NCBI GenBank assembly: GCA_030430845.1 | Contig: JAUIKE010000074.1 | Span: 1-37,929, forward strand | Direction of reading: 5' to 3' | Length of the DNA: 37,929 nucleotides | From: Bacteroidia bacterium | Lineage (GTDB): Bacteria > Bacteroidota > Bacteroidia > Chitinophagales > Saprospiraceae | Shown here: positions 16,526 to 25,440 of the stretch, piece by piece | How positions within the stretch are numbered: position 1 is the first letter of the stretch | Layout: every line of letters begins with the position of its first letter | The notes under the pieces: model-generated | The model's database searches: none | What the model was told of the DNA's origin: nothing | The model's input: the letters and a program-made list of their open reading frames with translations, nothing else | Position numbers and translations under genes: made by a program

Positions 16526-18340
16526 AAAAGCTTGTAAGCCTACCAATTTTCGGTATTCTCCTTCTTTTTCTAACAGGCTGCTGTGTGATCCGCGTTCGAT
16601 GATGCGGCCGTCTTTCAAAACGATGATCTCATCAGCATGCTGTATCGTGGAGAGACGGTGAGCGATCACAATGGAGGTTCTTTCCTGCATTAGTTGTACC
16701 AGGGCTTCCTGTACCAGCTTTTCTGATTCGGAATCCAGAGAGGAGGTCGCCTCATCGAGGATTAAGATAGGTGGATTTTTTAGAATGGCCCGTGCAATGG
16801 TCAGCCGCTGGCGCTGGCCACCGCTGAGTTTCATGCCGCGATCTCCAATATTGGTGTTATATCCATTCTCTGAGGCCAAGATGAAGTCATGAGCATTAGC
16901 GATTTTCGCCGCGTATTCGACTTGTTCTTTACTCACGTTCTTTTTCCCGAACACGATGTTGTTGTAAATCGTATCGTTAAACAGAATAGCTTCCTGAGAA
17001 ACGATCCCCATAAGGGACCGCAGCTCTTGAATTTTATAGCTGCGTATGTCAATACCGTCAATTAAAATCTGGCCTTCTGATACGTCAAAAAAACGAGGCA
17101 GCAGATCGACAAGAGTCGATTTGCCGGCTCCGGAAGGGCCAACCAGGGCAATCACCTTCCCTTTTTTAATATCAAGATCGATATTTTGCAGTACCTGCCC
17201 GTCAGTGGATCGGTAGGCAAAACTTACATTCTGGTAGGTGATGCCTGTTTGTAATTCCTGTATGGGCTTCGCATCCGGAATTTCTGTAATATTGGATTGA
17301 GCATCCAGGATTTTCTCCACCCTTTTAACAGCAGCAATACCTTTTTGAATATTATAAAAAGCCTTGGAAAAGGACTTAGCCGGTTCGATCACATTGTAAA
17401 AAGCGAAAATAAAAACGATGAAAGTTGAGGCATCTAATTGTCCGCTAAATACCTGCCTGGAGCCATACCATAATAATACGGCCACTACTGAAATGCCCAA
17501 AAACTCAGATAAGGGAGAAGACAGGTCGCGGCGCCACAACAAGCGCGTCAGTATCCGGCGGTAGTCATTATTTTCTGCTCCAAATTTAGAAACCTGGTAG
17601 TTCTCGGCATTGAAGCCTTTTATGATACGCAGGCCGGATAGTGCTTCTTCAATGATGGACACCAGGGTGCCTAGCTTTTCCTGCACGACGGCCGAGGTCT
17701 TTTTTAAGGTACGTCCGATCCCTCCAATTACGATGGCAGTAAACAGGATCAGCACAAACACAAAAACGGTCAGGGAAGGACTGACATAGATCATAAAAAA
17801 CAAGGCACCGATAATGATCAGAGGCTCCCGGAAAAATGCTTCGAGGACGTTAAGGATACTGGCTTCAATTTCTTGCACATCGGTGGTGATCCTCGACATG
17901 ATATCCCCTTTGCGCTCTTCGGAAAAGTAGCCGAGGGGAAGGTACATCAATTTTTCAAATACCTGTTGGCGGACATCCCGAATGACGCCATTGCGTACAG
18001 GAGCCAGGAAAAACAAGGCCAGGTATCGGAAAAGATTTTTCAGGAAAAAAGTAGCGACGATGGCGATACAAACGTAGATTAGGGCCGTTTCTTTGCCCTC
18101 TTGTTCAATTAATTGGCTGAGATAGAATTGGGCAGATTGTACGATGCTGCTTAAATCCAGTCGGAAATCAGGGCGTTCGGTGACGGCCTCTGTTTGTTCA
18201 AACAGGATTTCCAGGAAAGGCTGCAAAAGCGGGATACTGATCACCGTAAAAAGAGCCATCAGAATATTACTAATAACACTCAGGATGACGTTCAGACGGT
18301 AATTCTTTAATCGGGCCAGCAGCCTCCAAAAGCTATCCAT
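16523..18340 (-). CDS. MsbA-like ABC exporter, fused permease and ATPase
   Basis: This is a half-transporter of 605 residues. It has an N-terminal six-helix exporter domain (about residues 15-330), then an ATPase domain with Walker A GPSGAGKST (401-409), signature LSGGQ (505-509), Walker B ILILDEAT (525-532) and a switch histidine in IVIAHRLST. The length and order match MsbA and related lipid or peptide exporters of the inner membrane, which act as homodimers. The true substrate cannot be decided from sequence alone; a lipid flippase role is a reasonable inference. It sits downstream of accC on the same strand, but a hairpin terminator separates them. Confidence 0.9.
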   Translation of the reverse strand: MDSFWRLLARLKNYRLNVILSVISNILMALFTVISIPLLQPFLEILFEQTEAVTERPDFRLDLSSIVQSAQFYLSQLIEQEGKETALIYVCIAIVATFFLKNLFRYLALFFLAPVRNGVIRDVRQQVFEKLMYLPLGYFSEERKGDIMSRITTDVQEIEASILNVLEAFFREPLIIIGALFFMIYVSPSLTVFVFVLILFTAIVIGGIGRTLKKTSAVVQEKLGTLVSIIEEALSGLRIIKGFNAENYQVSKFGAENNDYRRILTRLLWRRDLSSPLSEFLGISVVAVLLWYGSRQVFSGQLDASTFIVFIFAFYNVIEPAKSFSKAFYNIQKGIAAVKRVEKILDAQSNITEIPDAKPIQELQTGITYQNVSFAYRSTDGQVLQNIDLDIKKGKVIALVGPSGAGKSTLVDLLPRFFDVSEGQILIDGIDIRSYKIQELRSLMGIVSQEAILFNDTIYNNIVFGKKNVSKEQVEYAAKIANAHDFILASENGYNTNIGDRGMKLSGGQRQRLTIARAILKNPPILILDEATSSLDSESEKLVQEALVQLMQERTSIVIAHRLSTIQHADEIIVLKDGRIIERGSHSSLLEKEGEYRKLVGLQAF

Positions 18341-18354
18341 ATTATTCCGTTTTG

Positions 18355-18391
18355 TTTTTCACAAAAGGCCTAAGGGGCCTTTTGTGAAAAA
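18355..18391 (-). terminator. Terminator after accC
   Basis: A 16-bp stem (arms 18355-18370 and 18376-18391 pairing around a five-base loop) lies ten bases beyond the accC stop on the minus strand. It has a T-run on its minus-strand 3' side. It falls between accC and the start of the ABC gene. Confidence 0.8.
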
Positions 18392-18400
18392 ACATATCCA

Positions 18401-19750
18401 TTACTCCTCTGGTTTCTTCAACTCAAAAGTATTCATGAAACCAGTATGGAAATCTCCTTTTCTGAAATCTTCATTTCTCATCAGTTGCTGATGGAAAGGA
18501 ACGGTGGTTTTGATCCCTTCAATGATGAATTCATCCAGAGCTCTTTCCATTTTTGTAATACATTCTTCGCGAGTACGGGCTCGGCAGATCAGCTTAGCGA
18601 TCATCGAGTCATAATTTGGCGGAATGCTGTAGCCGGCATAAACGTGAGTATCCACTCGTACGCCATGTCCTTTGGAAGAATGAAAAGAGGTGATTTTGCC
18701 GGGAGAGGGTCTGAAATTATTGAATGGGTCCTCTGCATTGATACGGCATTCGATGGCATGAGCCGTCGGGATATAATTGATACCGGAGATCGGTTCGCCG
18801 GCAGCGATCTTGATCTGTTCTTTGATCAGGTCGTGGTCGATTACTTCTTCGGTTACGGGATGCTCTACCTGAATACGGGTATTCATTTCCATAAAGTAGA
18901 AGTTGCGGTATTTATCTACCAAAAATTCCACTGTACCAACCCCTTCATATTTGATGGCGGCACCTGCTTTGATGGCGGCATCTCCCATTTCTTCACGAAG
19001 TTCAGGCGTCATGAAAGGAGAGGGGCACTCTTCCACCAATTTCTGATGGCGGCGCTGGATGGAACAATCTCTTTCTGACAGGTGAACAACCGTACCTTGC
19101 TGATCTCCGGCGATCTGGAATTCGATGTGGCGAGGTTCTTCTATAAATTTTTCTATATAAATGCCATCATTGCCGAAAGAAGCCTTCGCTTCCTGGCGCG
19201 CCCTGCTCCAGTTGTCTTCAAAATCCTTTTCTTCCCACACGACGCGCATGCCTTTCCCGCCACCACCGGCAGTGGCTTTCAGAATGATGGGGTAACCAAT
19301 CTCTTTGGCTGTTTTTAGCCCGCTTTTGATGTCCTTGACCAGGCCGTCAGAACCCGGAATAACGGGCACGTTTGCTTTGATCATGGTTTCCTTAGCGGTT
19401 ATTTTATCGCCCATTTGCCGGATCTGGTCGGGTGTCGGGCCTATAAATTTAATACCGTATTCGGCACATACTTCTGCAAAATCCGCATTTTCAGCCAGAA
19501 ACCCATAGCCTGGGTGTACGGCATCGGCATTCGTGATTTCTACGGCGGCCATAATACGCGGTATGCTTAAATAAGATTCCGAAGAAGGTGGAGGGCCGAT
19601 ACAAACTGCTTCATCTGCAAAGCGCACATGAAGGCTTTCCCGATCGGCTGTAGAATACAAAGCAACCGTCTGAATACCCATTTCCCGGCAGGTGCGGATG
19701 ATTCTCAGGGCAATTTCTCCACGGTTGGCAATTAGTACTTTTTTAAACAT
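18401..19750 (-). CDS. accC: Acetyl-CoA carboxylase biotin carboxylase subunit
   Basis: This 449-residue protein is a complete biotin carboxylase, which carboxylates biotin on AccB using ATP and bicarbonate, the first half of the acetyl-CoA carboxylase reaction. It starts MFKKVLIANRGEIALRIIRTC (classical N-terminus). It has the glycine-rich ATP-grasp loop GGGGKGMRV, the FIGPTPDQIRQMGDK segment, ERDCSIQRRHQKLVEE and MNTRIQVEHPVTE. The length matches the family (about 450). It lies 291 bases downstream of accB on the same strand, an unusually wide gap for this pair. It is cytosolic and essential in related bacteria. Confidence 0.97.
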   Translation of the reverse strand: MFKKVLIANRGEIALRIIRTCREMGIQTVALYSTADRESLHVRFADEAVCIGPPPSSESYLSIPRIMAAVEITNADAVHPGYGFLAENADFAEVCAEYGIKFIGPTPDQIRQMGDKITAKETMIKANVPVIPGSDGLVKDIKSGLKTAKEIGYPIILKATAGGGGKGMRVVWEEKDFEDNWSRARQEAKASFGNDGIYIEKFIEEPRHIEFQIAGDQQGTVVHLSERDCSIQRRHQKLVEECPSPFMTPELREEMGDAAIKAGAAIKYEGVGTVEFLVDKYRNFYFMEMNTRIQVEHPVTEEVIDHDLIKEQIKIAAGEPISGINYIPTAHAIECRINAEDPFNNFRPSPGKITSFHSSKGHGVRVDTHVYAGYSIPPNYDSMIAKLICRARTREECITKMERALDEFIIEGIKTTVPFHQQLMRNEDFRKGDFHTGFMNTFELKKPEE

Positions 19751-20041
19751 ATCTCGGTAATTATCCCCCAGGCATCCTAAACTTACCTGAGGAGGGTTAC
19801 GTCAATTTTAAAGGGCAACATCCTTACTTTAGATTATTCAAGAACATCAAGAAGTGCATGATGAAGCTGTGTGCAGCATCTGATCAAATGCAATTGAGCC
19901 TAAAGTACAGTCATACATATAGAGTGCTTAAGTGAAGGAGCAATTTTAAGTATTACTTTCCCTGCGTCGCGAGAAAAGTAAGATTACAATATATTCACTG
20001 CCGCCGGCGGTGACATTTTGCAAATAAATTTACTCTCTTAC
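19751..20041. other. 291-bp spacer between accC and accB
   Basis: No open frame of note is present. The only structure I see is a short GC-rich hairpin near 20008-20026 (CACTGCC-GCC-GGCGGTG, one G-T pair), right after the accB stop on the minus strand. It has no T-run and would be a weak terminator or attenuator at best. The spacing could allow separate control of accC. Confidence 0.4.
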
Positions 20042-20575
20042 TTATCCATTTGGATCAACCAGGAAAAGTACCTGATCATATTCAACTGGCTGGGCATCTT
20101 CAACAAGTACTTTGACAATTTTACCTGAAATTTCAGATTCGATTTCGTTGAACAGCTTCATAGCTTCAACAATACAGACAACCATACCTGTTTCGACAGT
20201 GTCGCCCACTTTGACATAAGGAGGCTTTTCTGGGGAGGAAGAACGGTAGAAGGTACCTACAATAGGAGACTTAATCTCCAGGTACTGGCCTCCGCCTCCA
20301 CTTGCTTCTTCTTTAGGCGCTGCAGTCTTTTCGGCCCTGGCAGCTTCTGCAACCGGTGCAACCGGTGCCTGCGGTGCTGAAGGGGTGAATGCTTGCTGAA
20401 CCGGCGGCATAGCTACGAACGGCTGCGGAGAAGGCATTTCTCTACCGGATAGGTCTAATTCGTTGTAATACTTGGTTTTTATTGAAAGCCTGAATTCACC
20501 ATCTTTAAGATTGAATTCGGCGATTTCAGATTCGCCAATCATTTTGACGAGCTCTTGGATTTCCTTAAAGGTCAT
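20042..20575 (-). CDS. accB: Acetyl-CoA carboxylase biotin carboxyl carrier protein
   Basis: The 177-residue protein has an N-terminal helical piece (to about residue 40), a Pro/Ala-rich flexible linker (about 48-92) and a C-terminal biotinyl domain. The biotinylation site is VEAMKLFNEI, with the modified lysine at residue 140. The thumb segment SSSPEKPPYVKVGDTVETG is present as in true AccB. It carries carboxybiotin between AccC and the carboxyltransferase. It begins three bases after efp, so the two are co-transcribed. Confidence 0.96.
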   Translation of the reverse strand: MTFKEIQELVKMIGESEIAEFNLKDGEFRLSIKTKYYNELDLSGREMPSPQPFVAMPPVQQAFTPSAPQAPVAPVAEAARAEKTAAPKEEASGGGGQYLEIKSPIVGTFYRSSSPEKPPYVKVGDTVETGMVVCIVEAMKLFNEIESEISGKIVKVLVEDAQPVEYDQVLFLVDPNG

Positions 20576-20578
20576 AGG

Positions 20579-21145
20579 TCACTTTTTTACACGTTCCATA
20601 TAAGATCCGGAGGCAGTTTCTATCTTCACCAGATCTCCCGTATTAATAAATAAAGGCACACGTACTTCTGCACCGGTTTCTACCGTAGCCGGCTTGAGCG
20701 TGTTGGTAGCCGTGTCACCTCTGACACCCGGTTCAGTGTAAGTTACTTCTAAAATAACATACTGAGGCATTTCTACTGTAAGTGGAGAATTATCCTCTGT
20801 ATTGTAAAGTACTTCTACCTGAGCACTTTCTTTCAAAAATTGCGGATTATCCAGCATTTCTTCTTTTAAAAAGATCTGCTCGTAAGTATCCGTGTCCATG
20901 AAATGGTACCCCATTTCATCGTTATAAAGATATTGAAATTTTCGGCGTTCTACACGCACCACATCGATCTTATGCCCGGCAGGGAAAGTATTATCCAGTA
21001 CCCTCCCCGTAGTCATACTTTTGATCTTCGTGCGTACAAAGGCCGCTCCTTTCCCAGGTTTCACATGCTGGAATTCAACTACTGAAAAAATATCATTATT
21101 GAATTTGATGCACAATCCGTTTCGGATTTCTGAAGTGTTTGCCAT
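20579..21145 (-). CDS. efp: Translation elongation factor P
   Basis: The 188-residue product has the three beta-barrel domains of EF-P. The first contains the loop KPGKGAAFVRTK, whose tip Lys32 is the residue modified in lysine-type EF-Ps. The C-terminal domain has the family signature TLKPATVETGAEVRVPLFINTGD. EF-P rescues ribosomes stalled on polyproline stretches; accB next door has a Pro-rich linker, although its prolines are mostly isolated. A -7 promoter element lies 33 bases upstream, so efp-accB(-accC) has its own promoter in addition to any read-through from fabH. Confidence 0.96.
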   Translation of the reverse strand: MANTSEIRNGLCIKFNNDIFSVVEFQHVKPGKGAAFVRTKIKSMTTGRVLDNTFPAGHKIDVVRVERRKFQYLYNDEMGYHFMDTDTYEQIFLKEEMLDNPQFLKESAQVEVLYNTEDNSPLTVEMPQYVILEVTYTEPGVRGDTATNTLKPATVETGAEVRVPLFINTGDLVKIETASGSYMERVKK

Positions 21146-21177
21146 TAGTTTCTTTTATAAGTAAAAAAAAAGCGATG

Positions 21178-21185
21178 CAAAGATA
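21178..21185 (-). promoter_or_regulatory. -7 promoter box of efp-accB
   Basis: The minus-strand TATCTTTG fits the Bacteroidota -7 consensus TAnnTTTG exactly and is 33 bases before the efp start codon. No clear TTG is seen at the -33 position. Confidence 0.55.
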
Positions 21186-21286
21186 GGAAAAATTGACTTT
21201 TGTAAAATTGTCTAACAAGTGGAAATTGGAATGGTTTCCCATTTAAAATATTTGGCGATCTCCAGATCGCCAAATATTACTCTTTT

Positions 21287-22276
21287 TTAATAGGCCCACT
21301 TTAAATAGATAGCCCCCCAGGTGAACCCACCACCGAAAGCTGTAAGGATTAAATTGTCTCCTTTATGGAGCCGGCTCTCCCAGTCGTGCAGACATAGTGG
21401 AAGCGTACCGGCAGTAGTGTTGCCATACTTATGAATATTGACCATTACCTTCTCCAGCGGAAAGTCTGCCTGCCGGGCCACTGTTTCGATGATTCTATTG
21501 TTGGCCTGATGTGGTACCAGCCAACTAATGTCATCATTCTCCAATTCGTTGCGCTCCATCACTTTTCTAACTACATCCGACATGCCGGTGACTGCCGCCT
21601 TAAATACCGGGCGTCCGTTTTGGTATACATAATGCTCGCGGGCATCTATCGTTTCATGGGAGGCAGGATACTTGGAACCTCCGGCCTTTTGATACAAATA
21701 TTGTGCACCTACTCCATCACTATGGTGTAATGAATCGAGCACACCATAGCCCTCTGTGTCAGGCTCCAGTAATACCGCTCCTCCTCCGTCTCCAAAAATC
21801 ACACAGGTCGTACGGTCCGTATAGTCTATAATAGAGGACATTTTATCAGCCCCTACAACAATTACTTTTTTGTGGGTGCCGGATTCAATAAACTTGGCTC
21901 CGGTGGTCAATGCGTACAAAAAGCCTGAACAGGCGGCACTGAGGTCGAAACAAAAAGCATTTTTGATACCTACTGCATCTGCTACCAAATTGGCCGTGTC
22001 CGGAAATAACATATCCGGTGTTACAGTAGCAAAAATAACTAATTCGATTTCTGAAGGATCCGTATTGGTTTTTTCCAGCAAACCTTCCACCGCTTTGATC
22101 CCAATGACGGATACCCCCTGGCCTTCTCCTTTGAGGATATGGCGAGTCTTGATGCCGGTCCGGGTGGTGATCCATTCATCAGTGGTCTCCACCATGGTCT
22201 CCAGTTCCTTGTTCGTTAATACATAATCTGGGACCCAGGCATGAACGCCTGTAATGGCAGCTTTTATGTTTGTCAT
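21287..22276 (-). CDS. fabH: 3-oxoacyl-[acyl-carrier-protein] synthase III
   Basis: This is the enzyme that starts type II fatty acid synthesis by condensing acetyl-CoA (or branched primers) with malonyl-ACP. The catalytic triad is complete: Cys116 in LSAACSGFLYAL, His256 in LVPHQANNRI and Asn286 in HKYGNTTAGT. The 329-residue length is normal. The start region MTNIKAAITGVHAWVPDYVLTN fits the family. It is the first of a minus-strand series with efp, accB and accC, joining fatty-acid initiation to the carboxylase that provides malonyl-CoA. A 141-base gap to efp holds the efp promoter. Confidence 0.96.
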   Translation of the reverse strand: MTNIKAAITGVHAWVPDYVLTNKELETMVETTDEWITTRTGIKTRHILKGEGQGVSVIGIKAVEGLLEKTNTDPSEIELVIFATVTPDMLFPDTANLVADAVGIKNAFCFDLSAACSGFLYALTTGAKFIESGTHKKVIVVGADKMSSIIDYTDRTTCVIFGDGGGAVLLEPDTEGYGVLDSLHHSDGVGAQYLYQKAGGSKYPASHETIDAREHYVYQNGRPVFKAAVTGMSDVVRKVMERNELENDDISWLVPHQANNRIIETVARQADFPLEKVMVNIHKYGNTTAGTLPLCLHDWESRLHKGDNLILTAFGGGFTWGAIYLKWAY

Positions 22277-22359
22277 AATAAATAATTAGCTTTTGAAACA
22301 GCCGAAGTATGAAAATTGCTGCAAGGTATAAAAAATGTTTTAAAGGACCTTAGTGGAGA

Positions 22360-23898
22360 TTAGCCTTCCTTGGATTCTTCTTCCAGGACAAATCCCTCCA
22401 CCTCGTACTCCTTGTAAGAAATGGCTAGCAAACCCAGAAATGTCAAAAAACCATTCAAGGCCAGAATGGTGTAGCCAAACTGAAATCCAAATAACAGCCG
22501 GGCTGAGTTGACATCAATAATATACGATACAATAGGAGCCAGTATACAAACAGGTATGACGAACCGCTCCCTGACTTTTAATCTGGTCAACAAACCAAAA
22601 GCAAACAAACCCAATAAGGGGCCGTACGTATAAGAAGCGGCTTTGAATAATTCACTGATCACCGCCGTATTACTTACTGAATTGAATATGACTATGGTCA
22701 AAAACAAAATAACCGAAAAAGTTATGTGAACATAAACACGCGTCTTCTTTTTCTCCGCCTCATCTTCCCTTTTTTCAAAATTGAGAAAGTCTACACAAAA
22801 AGAAGTGGTTAAAGCCGTAAGCGCTGAATCAGCACTCGAATAGGCGGCCGCGATTAATCCGACAATGAATACCAACCCAATAAAGGGGGATAGGTGCTGT
22901 AGCGCCACCGTCGGAAATAATTGATCCGATTTGACGGGCAGCTCAATTCCTACCTGGCTGACGTACAAATATAAAATCGCTCCCAAAGTCAGGAACAATA
23001 AGTTGGCAAAAACAAGGATGATACTAAAAGTGAACATGTTCTTCTGCGCATCTCCAATGTTTTTACAGCTTAGGTTCTTTTGCATCATGTCTTGGTCCAG
23101 CCCTGTCATCACAATCGTAATCAATGCACCACTTATGAATTGCTTAAAAAAGTTGTTAGGGTCATTCCAGCCGTTCTCAAAAAAGAATACCTGCGAATAA
23201 TTGCTCTGCCGTACCATCTCTACCAGACCTCCTATATTGGTTTCCAGTGACTGAGCGATTGCAAAAATGGTTAGAATAACGGCGAGCAGCATGCTGATCG
23301 TCTGGATCGTGTCGGTCCAGACAATTGTTTTGATCCCGCCTCTGAACGTATAAACCCAAATTAGCAGGATTGTCGCCAGTACTGTTACAAAGAAAGGTAC
23401 ACCCAAGGGGCCGAAAACAAACTTCTGGAATACAATAGCAATGAGATAAAGTCGAAAAGCCGCTCCAATAGTTCTGGACAGTAAAAAGTAGCCGGCTCCG
23501 GTCTTATAAGCAAAAAAACCAAGGCGCCTTTCCAGGTACTCATAAATAGAAGTCAACTTCAACCTATAATATAATGGCATCAGTACCGTGGCAATCACCA
23601 AATAGCCTAACAAATATCCCAGTACCATTTGCATATAGGAAAAGGACTTGTTGTAAGGCTCAACATCGCTGCCCGGCGCAGCTTCCAATCCAACCACCCC
23701 TGGAATGGAAATAAAGGTAACCCCCGATAGGGAAGCCCCGATCATACCAATAGCCACCAGCAACCAGGGAGCCTGACGCCCCGCCAAAAAGAAATTGCGG
23801 TTGTTGGAATCCTTGCCCGTGCGATAGGAGATGAACATCAATAGCCCAAAATAGGCTGCGATCGTTCCAAGAATTGCTAATGGTGAAAGTTGATTCAT
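22360..23898 (-). CDS. Sodium:solute symporter (SSS/SLC5 family)
   Basis: The 512-residue membrane protein has about 13 hydrophobic segments and the SSS signatures: an early GRQAPWLLVAIGMIGASLSGVTFISIPG, a central DQDMMQKNLSCKN and GLIAAAYSSADSALTALTTSF in the region of the sodium-site helix. These features mark the LeuT-fold symporter family; the substrate could be a sugar, sialic acid, proline or similar and is not decided here. It precedes fabH on the same strand (83-bp gap), but I see no functional link. A -7 box TATATTTG lies 33 bases upstream. Confidence 0.88.
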   Translation of the reverse strand: MNQLSPLAILGTIAAYFGLLMFISYRTGKDSNNRNFFLAGRQAPWLLVAIGMIGASLSGVTFISIPGVVGLEAAPGSDVEPYNKSFSYMQMVLGYLLGYLVIATVLMPLYYRLKLTSIYEYLERRLGFFAYKTGAGYFLLSRTIGAAFRLYLIAIVFQKFVFGPLGVPFFVTVLATILLIWVYTFRGGIKTIVWTDTIQTISMLLAVILTIFAIAQSLETNIGGLVEMVRQSNYSQVFFFENGWNDPNNFFKQFISGALITIVMTGLDQDMMQKNLSCKNIGDAQKNMFTFSIILVFANLLFLTLGAILYLYVSQVGIELPVKSDQLFPTVALQHLSPFIGLVFIVGLIAAAYSSADSALTALTTSFCVDFLNFEKREDEAEKKKTRVYVHITFSVILFLTIVIFNSVSNTAVISELFKAASYTYGPLLGLFAFGLLTRLKVRERFVIPVCILAPIVSYIIDVNSARLLFGFQFGYTILALNGFLTFLGLLAISYKEYEVEGFVLEEESKEG

Positions 23899-23930
23899 TC
23901 TTGATTTTGGTTTCGACTGTAGAGCGGCTG

Positions 23931-23938
23931 CAAATATA
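23931..23938 (-). promoter_or_regulatory. -7 promoter box of the symporter gene
   Basis: The minus-strand TATATTTG matches TAnnTTTG and is 33 bases before the start codon, the same distance seen for efp. No TTG is evident at -33. Confidence 0.5.
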
Positions 23939-24000
23939 GCAAATAATTGAAACGCTGCTAAATGGATAAAAAATATTAAGTAGGGAATTAATTTTTATAC

Positions 24001-24055
24001 TGCGAGTGATTAAATGTGTTGCGACCAAGGGCCGCAACACATTTAATCACTCGTA
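24001..24055. repeat. 23-bp-stem inverted repeat between divergent genes
   Basis: Arms 24001-24023 and 24033-24055 pair over 23 positions with one G-T pair, around a nine-base loop. It lies upstream of both the symporter (minus) and the FKBP gene (plus), so it is not a gene-end terminator. It could be an RNA hairpin in a leader, a protein-binding palindrome or a dispersed repeat. Confidence 0.6.
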
Positions 24056-24130
24056 ATAAAATTATTGTAACTTGGATTAAATAATTAAACCTTCCGCGGC
24101 CCATACAGGCCTCGAACACTAGATAATAAT

Positions 24131-24715
24131 ATGCGCACCACATTACTTTTCTTCCTTCCACTCCTCCTTTTCTCCTGCAACACCTCTGACCCGGCCGGGG
24201 CCGAATTCTGTGCTTCCCAGCCCTGGTACAAAGGTGAGGCGGTCAGCCCTAACGAAGATCAGGTCATGATGAGCCTGTCGGGTGAGCTGATCCCCAATCC
24301 ACAGGTGCAGGGGCACTTTGATCATAACGATATTATTGCCTTTGCCATCGATCAGCCGATTGACCTGAGCGTGACGGAGTCAGGCCTGTTTTATTATATT
24401 TTGGATGAAGGCGTGGGCAGTAAGCTTGAAAGAGGAGATAAAGCATTGGTCCATTATAAAGGCTTTTACCTGGATGGCCGAATGTTCGACTCTTCCTGCC
24501 GCAAGGGAGAGCCCCTCGAAATTACGGTAGGCGCAGTGATCAATGGATGGAATGAAGGCCTGCAACTACTCGGGGCAGGCGGTAAGGCCATACTTTTAGT
24601 CCCTTCCCGCCTGGCCTATGGCGAAGAAGGCTTGCAAGATGCCAAGGGACGGGAGTTAGTGCCGCCTAATCAGGTGTTGATATTTGAATTGCAGGTGACT
24701 AAGAAGCTGAGTTAG
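24131..24715 (+). CDS. FKBP-type peptidyl-prolyl isomerase lipoprotein
   Basis: The signal MRTTLLFFLPLLLFSC has a lipobox ending at Cys16. Residues of about 95-194 form one FKBP domain: GDKALVHYKGFYLDGRMFDSS, ITVGAVINGWNEGLQLLGAGGKAILLVPSRLAYG and VPPNQVLIFELQV. These are the family's active-site residues (Tyr, Phe, Asp, Trp, Tyr). It should catalyse cis-trans proline isomerisation during folding of exported proteins in the periplasm. The stretch between residues 20 and 90 has no recognised domain. Its 3' end overlaps the convergent lspA by 17 bases. Confidence 0.9.
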   Translation: MRTTLLFFLPLLLFSCNTSDPAGAEFCASQPWYKGEAVSPNEDQVMMSLSGELIPNPQVQGHFDHNDIIAFAIDQPIDLSVTESGLFYYILDEGVGSKLERGDKALVHYKGFYLDGRMFDSSCRKGEPLEITVGAVINGWNEGLQLLGAGGKAILLVPSRLAYGEEGLQDAKGRELVPPNQVLIFELQVTKKLS

Positions 24716-25220
24716 TATCTTCCTCCTTCGGCTCGGCTGGAGCCTTAGGGGTACGTTTAAACATCAACGGCAGCATCATAAATAAGCCGGCCATGATACC
24801 CATATCCGCTACATTAAATATACCGGTGCGCAGATCGCCAATGCCCATATTCAAAAAGTCGACCACACTGCCGTACATAAGGCGGTCATAGATATTACTC
24901 AGGCCACCTCCCAGTATGGCGCTAAAGGCAATGATCTGCCATTGAGACATGGTTTTGGAAAAAAGTGTTTGATAGAGTAGAAACAGTAACACCAACACAG
25001 GCAGGATGGTGAGCACCCAATACCGCCAGTCATCCGATAAGCCGGAGCCCAGGCTCAGAAAGGCTCCGGTATTCCGGGCAAAGGTCAAACGGAAAAAGTC
25101 ATTCAAATAGGAAGTGGAGGGCTCCCCCATCAAGGTGTTAACGGCCCAAATTTTACTCCACTGATCAAGGCCGATCACAACTGCAATAATTCCAAAAACC
25201 AATAGTACTCTTTTTCCCAT
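24699..25220 (-). CDS. lspA: Lipoprotein signal peptidase (signal peptidase II)
   Basis: The 173-residue inner-membrane protein has four transmembrane helices and both catalytic aspartates: Asp121 in GSVVDFLNMG and Asp139 in FNVADMGI. The conserved N-terminal GLDQWSKIWAV and FARNTGAFLSL (NTGAAF-type motif) are also present. It cuts the signal peptide from diacylated prolipoproteins, and this window encodes several (FKBP, TPR protein, cytochrome c). The C-terminus has an acidic cytosolic tail (PAEPKEEDTNSAS) that is encoded in the overlap with the FKBP gene. Confidence 0.95.
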   Translation of the reverse strand: MGKRVLLVFGIIAVVIGLDQWSKIWAVNTLMGEPSTSYLNDFFRLTFARNTGAFLSLGSGLSDDWRYWVLTILPVLVLLFLLYQTLFSKTMSQWQIIAFSAILGGGLSNIYDRLMYGSVVDFLNMGIGDLRTGIFNVADMGIMAGLFMMLPLMFKRTPKAPAEPKEEDTNSAS

Positions 25221-25261
25221 TTTAAATGATCATTTTCAAGCTTGCCTGATATTCGGCAGGC

Positions 25262-25269
25262 CAAAGATA
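25262..25269 (-). promoter_or_regulatory. -7 promoter box of lspA
   Basis: The minus-strand TATCTTTG matches TAnnTTTG, 41 bases before the lspA start codon. Confidence 0.5.
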
Positions 25270-25351
25270 TAAAATTACGTAAGTTGATTGTAGAAAGTAA
25301 TAAGGTAAGCCCCGGAAATTTCCTTCATGTATTAAATAACATTCAGATATT

Positions 25352-25382
25352 CGCCCTTCGCCCCTCGCCCTTCGCCCCTCGC
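25352..25382. repeat. 14-bp GC-rich tandem repeat (2.2 units)
   Basis: The unit CGCCCTTCGCCCCT occurs twice in a row (25352-25365, 25366-25379) plus a partial copy. It lies in an otherwise AT-rich spacer of 220 bases between the divergent lspA and DUF819 genes. It is a short direct repeat without spacer, and not CRISPR. Confidence 0.7.
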
Positions 25383-25440
25383 TTTTTAAATAAAATGCTA
25401 TATTTATTCCAATCTAAAAAAATCGCTACACACAAAGTAT

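Noticed and set aside
18446..19078. Open frame of 210 codons on the plus strand
   Set aside because: Antisense to accC, a clear full-length gene; the composition is that of a mirror frame.
25352..25382. Possible CRISPR-like repeat
   Set aside because: The units are directly adjacent with no spacers and only 2.2 copies; no cas genes are near.
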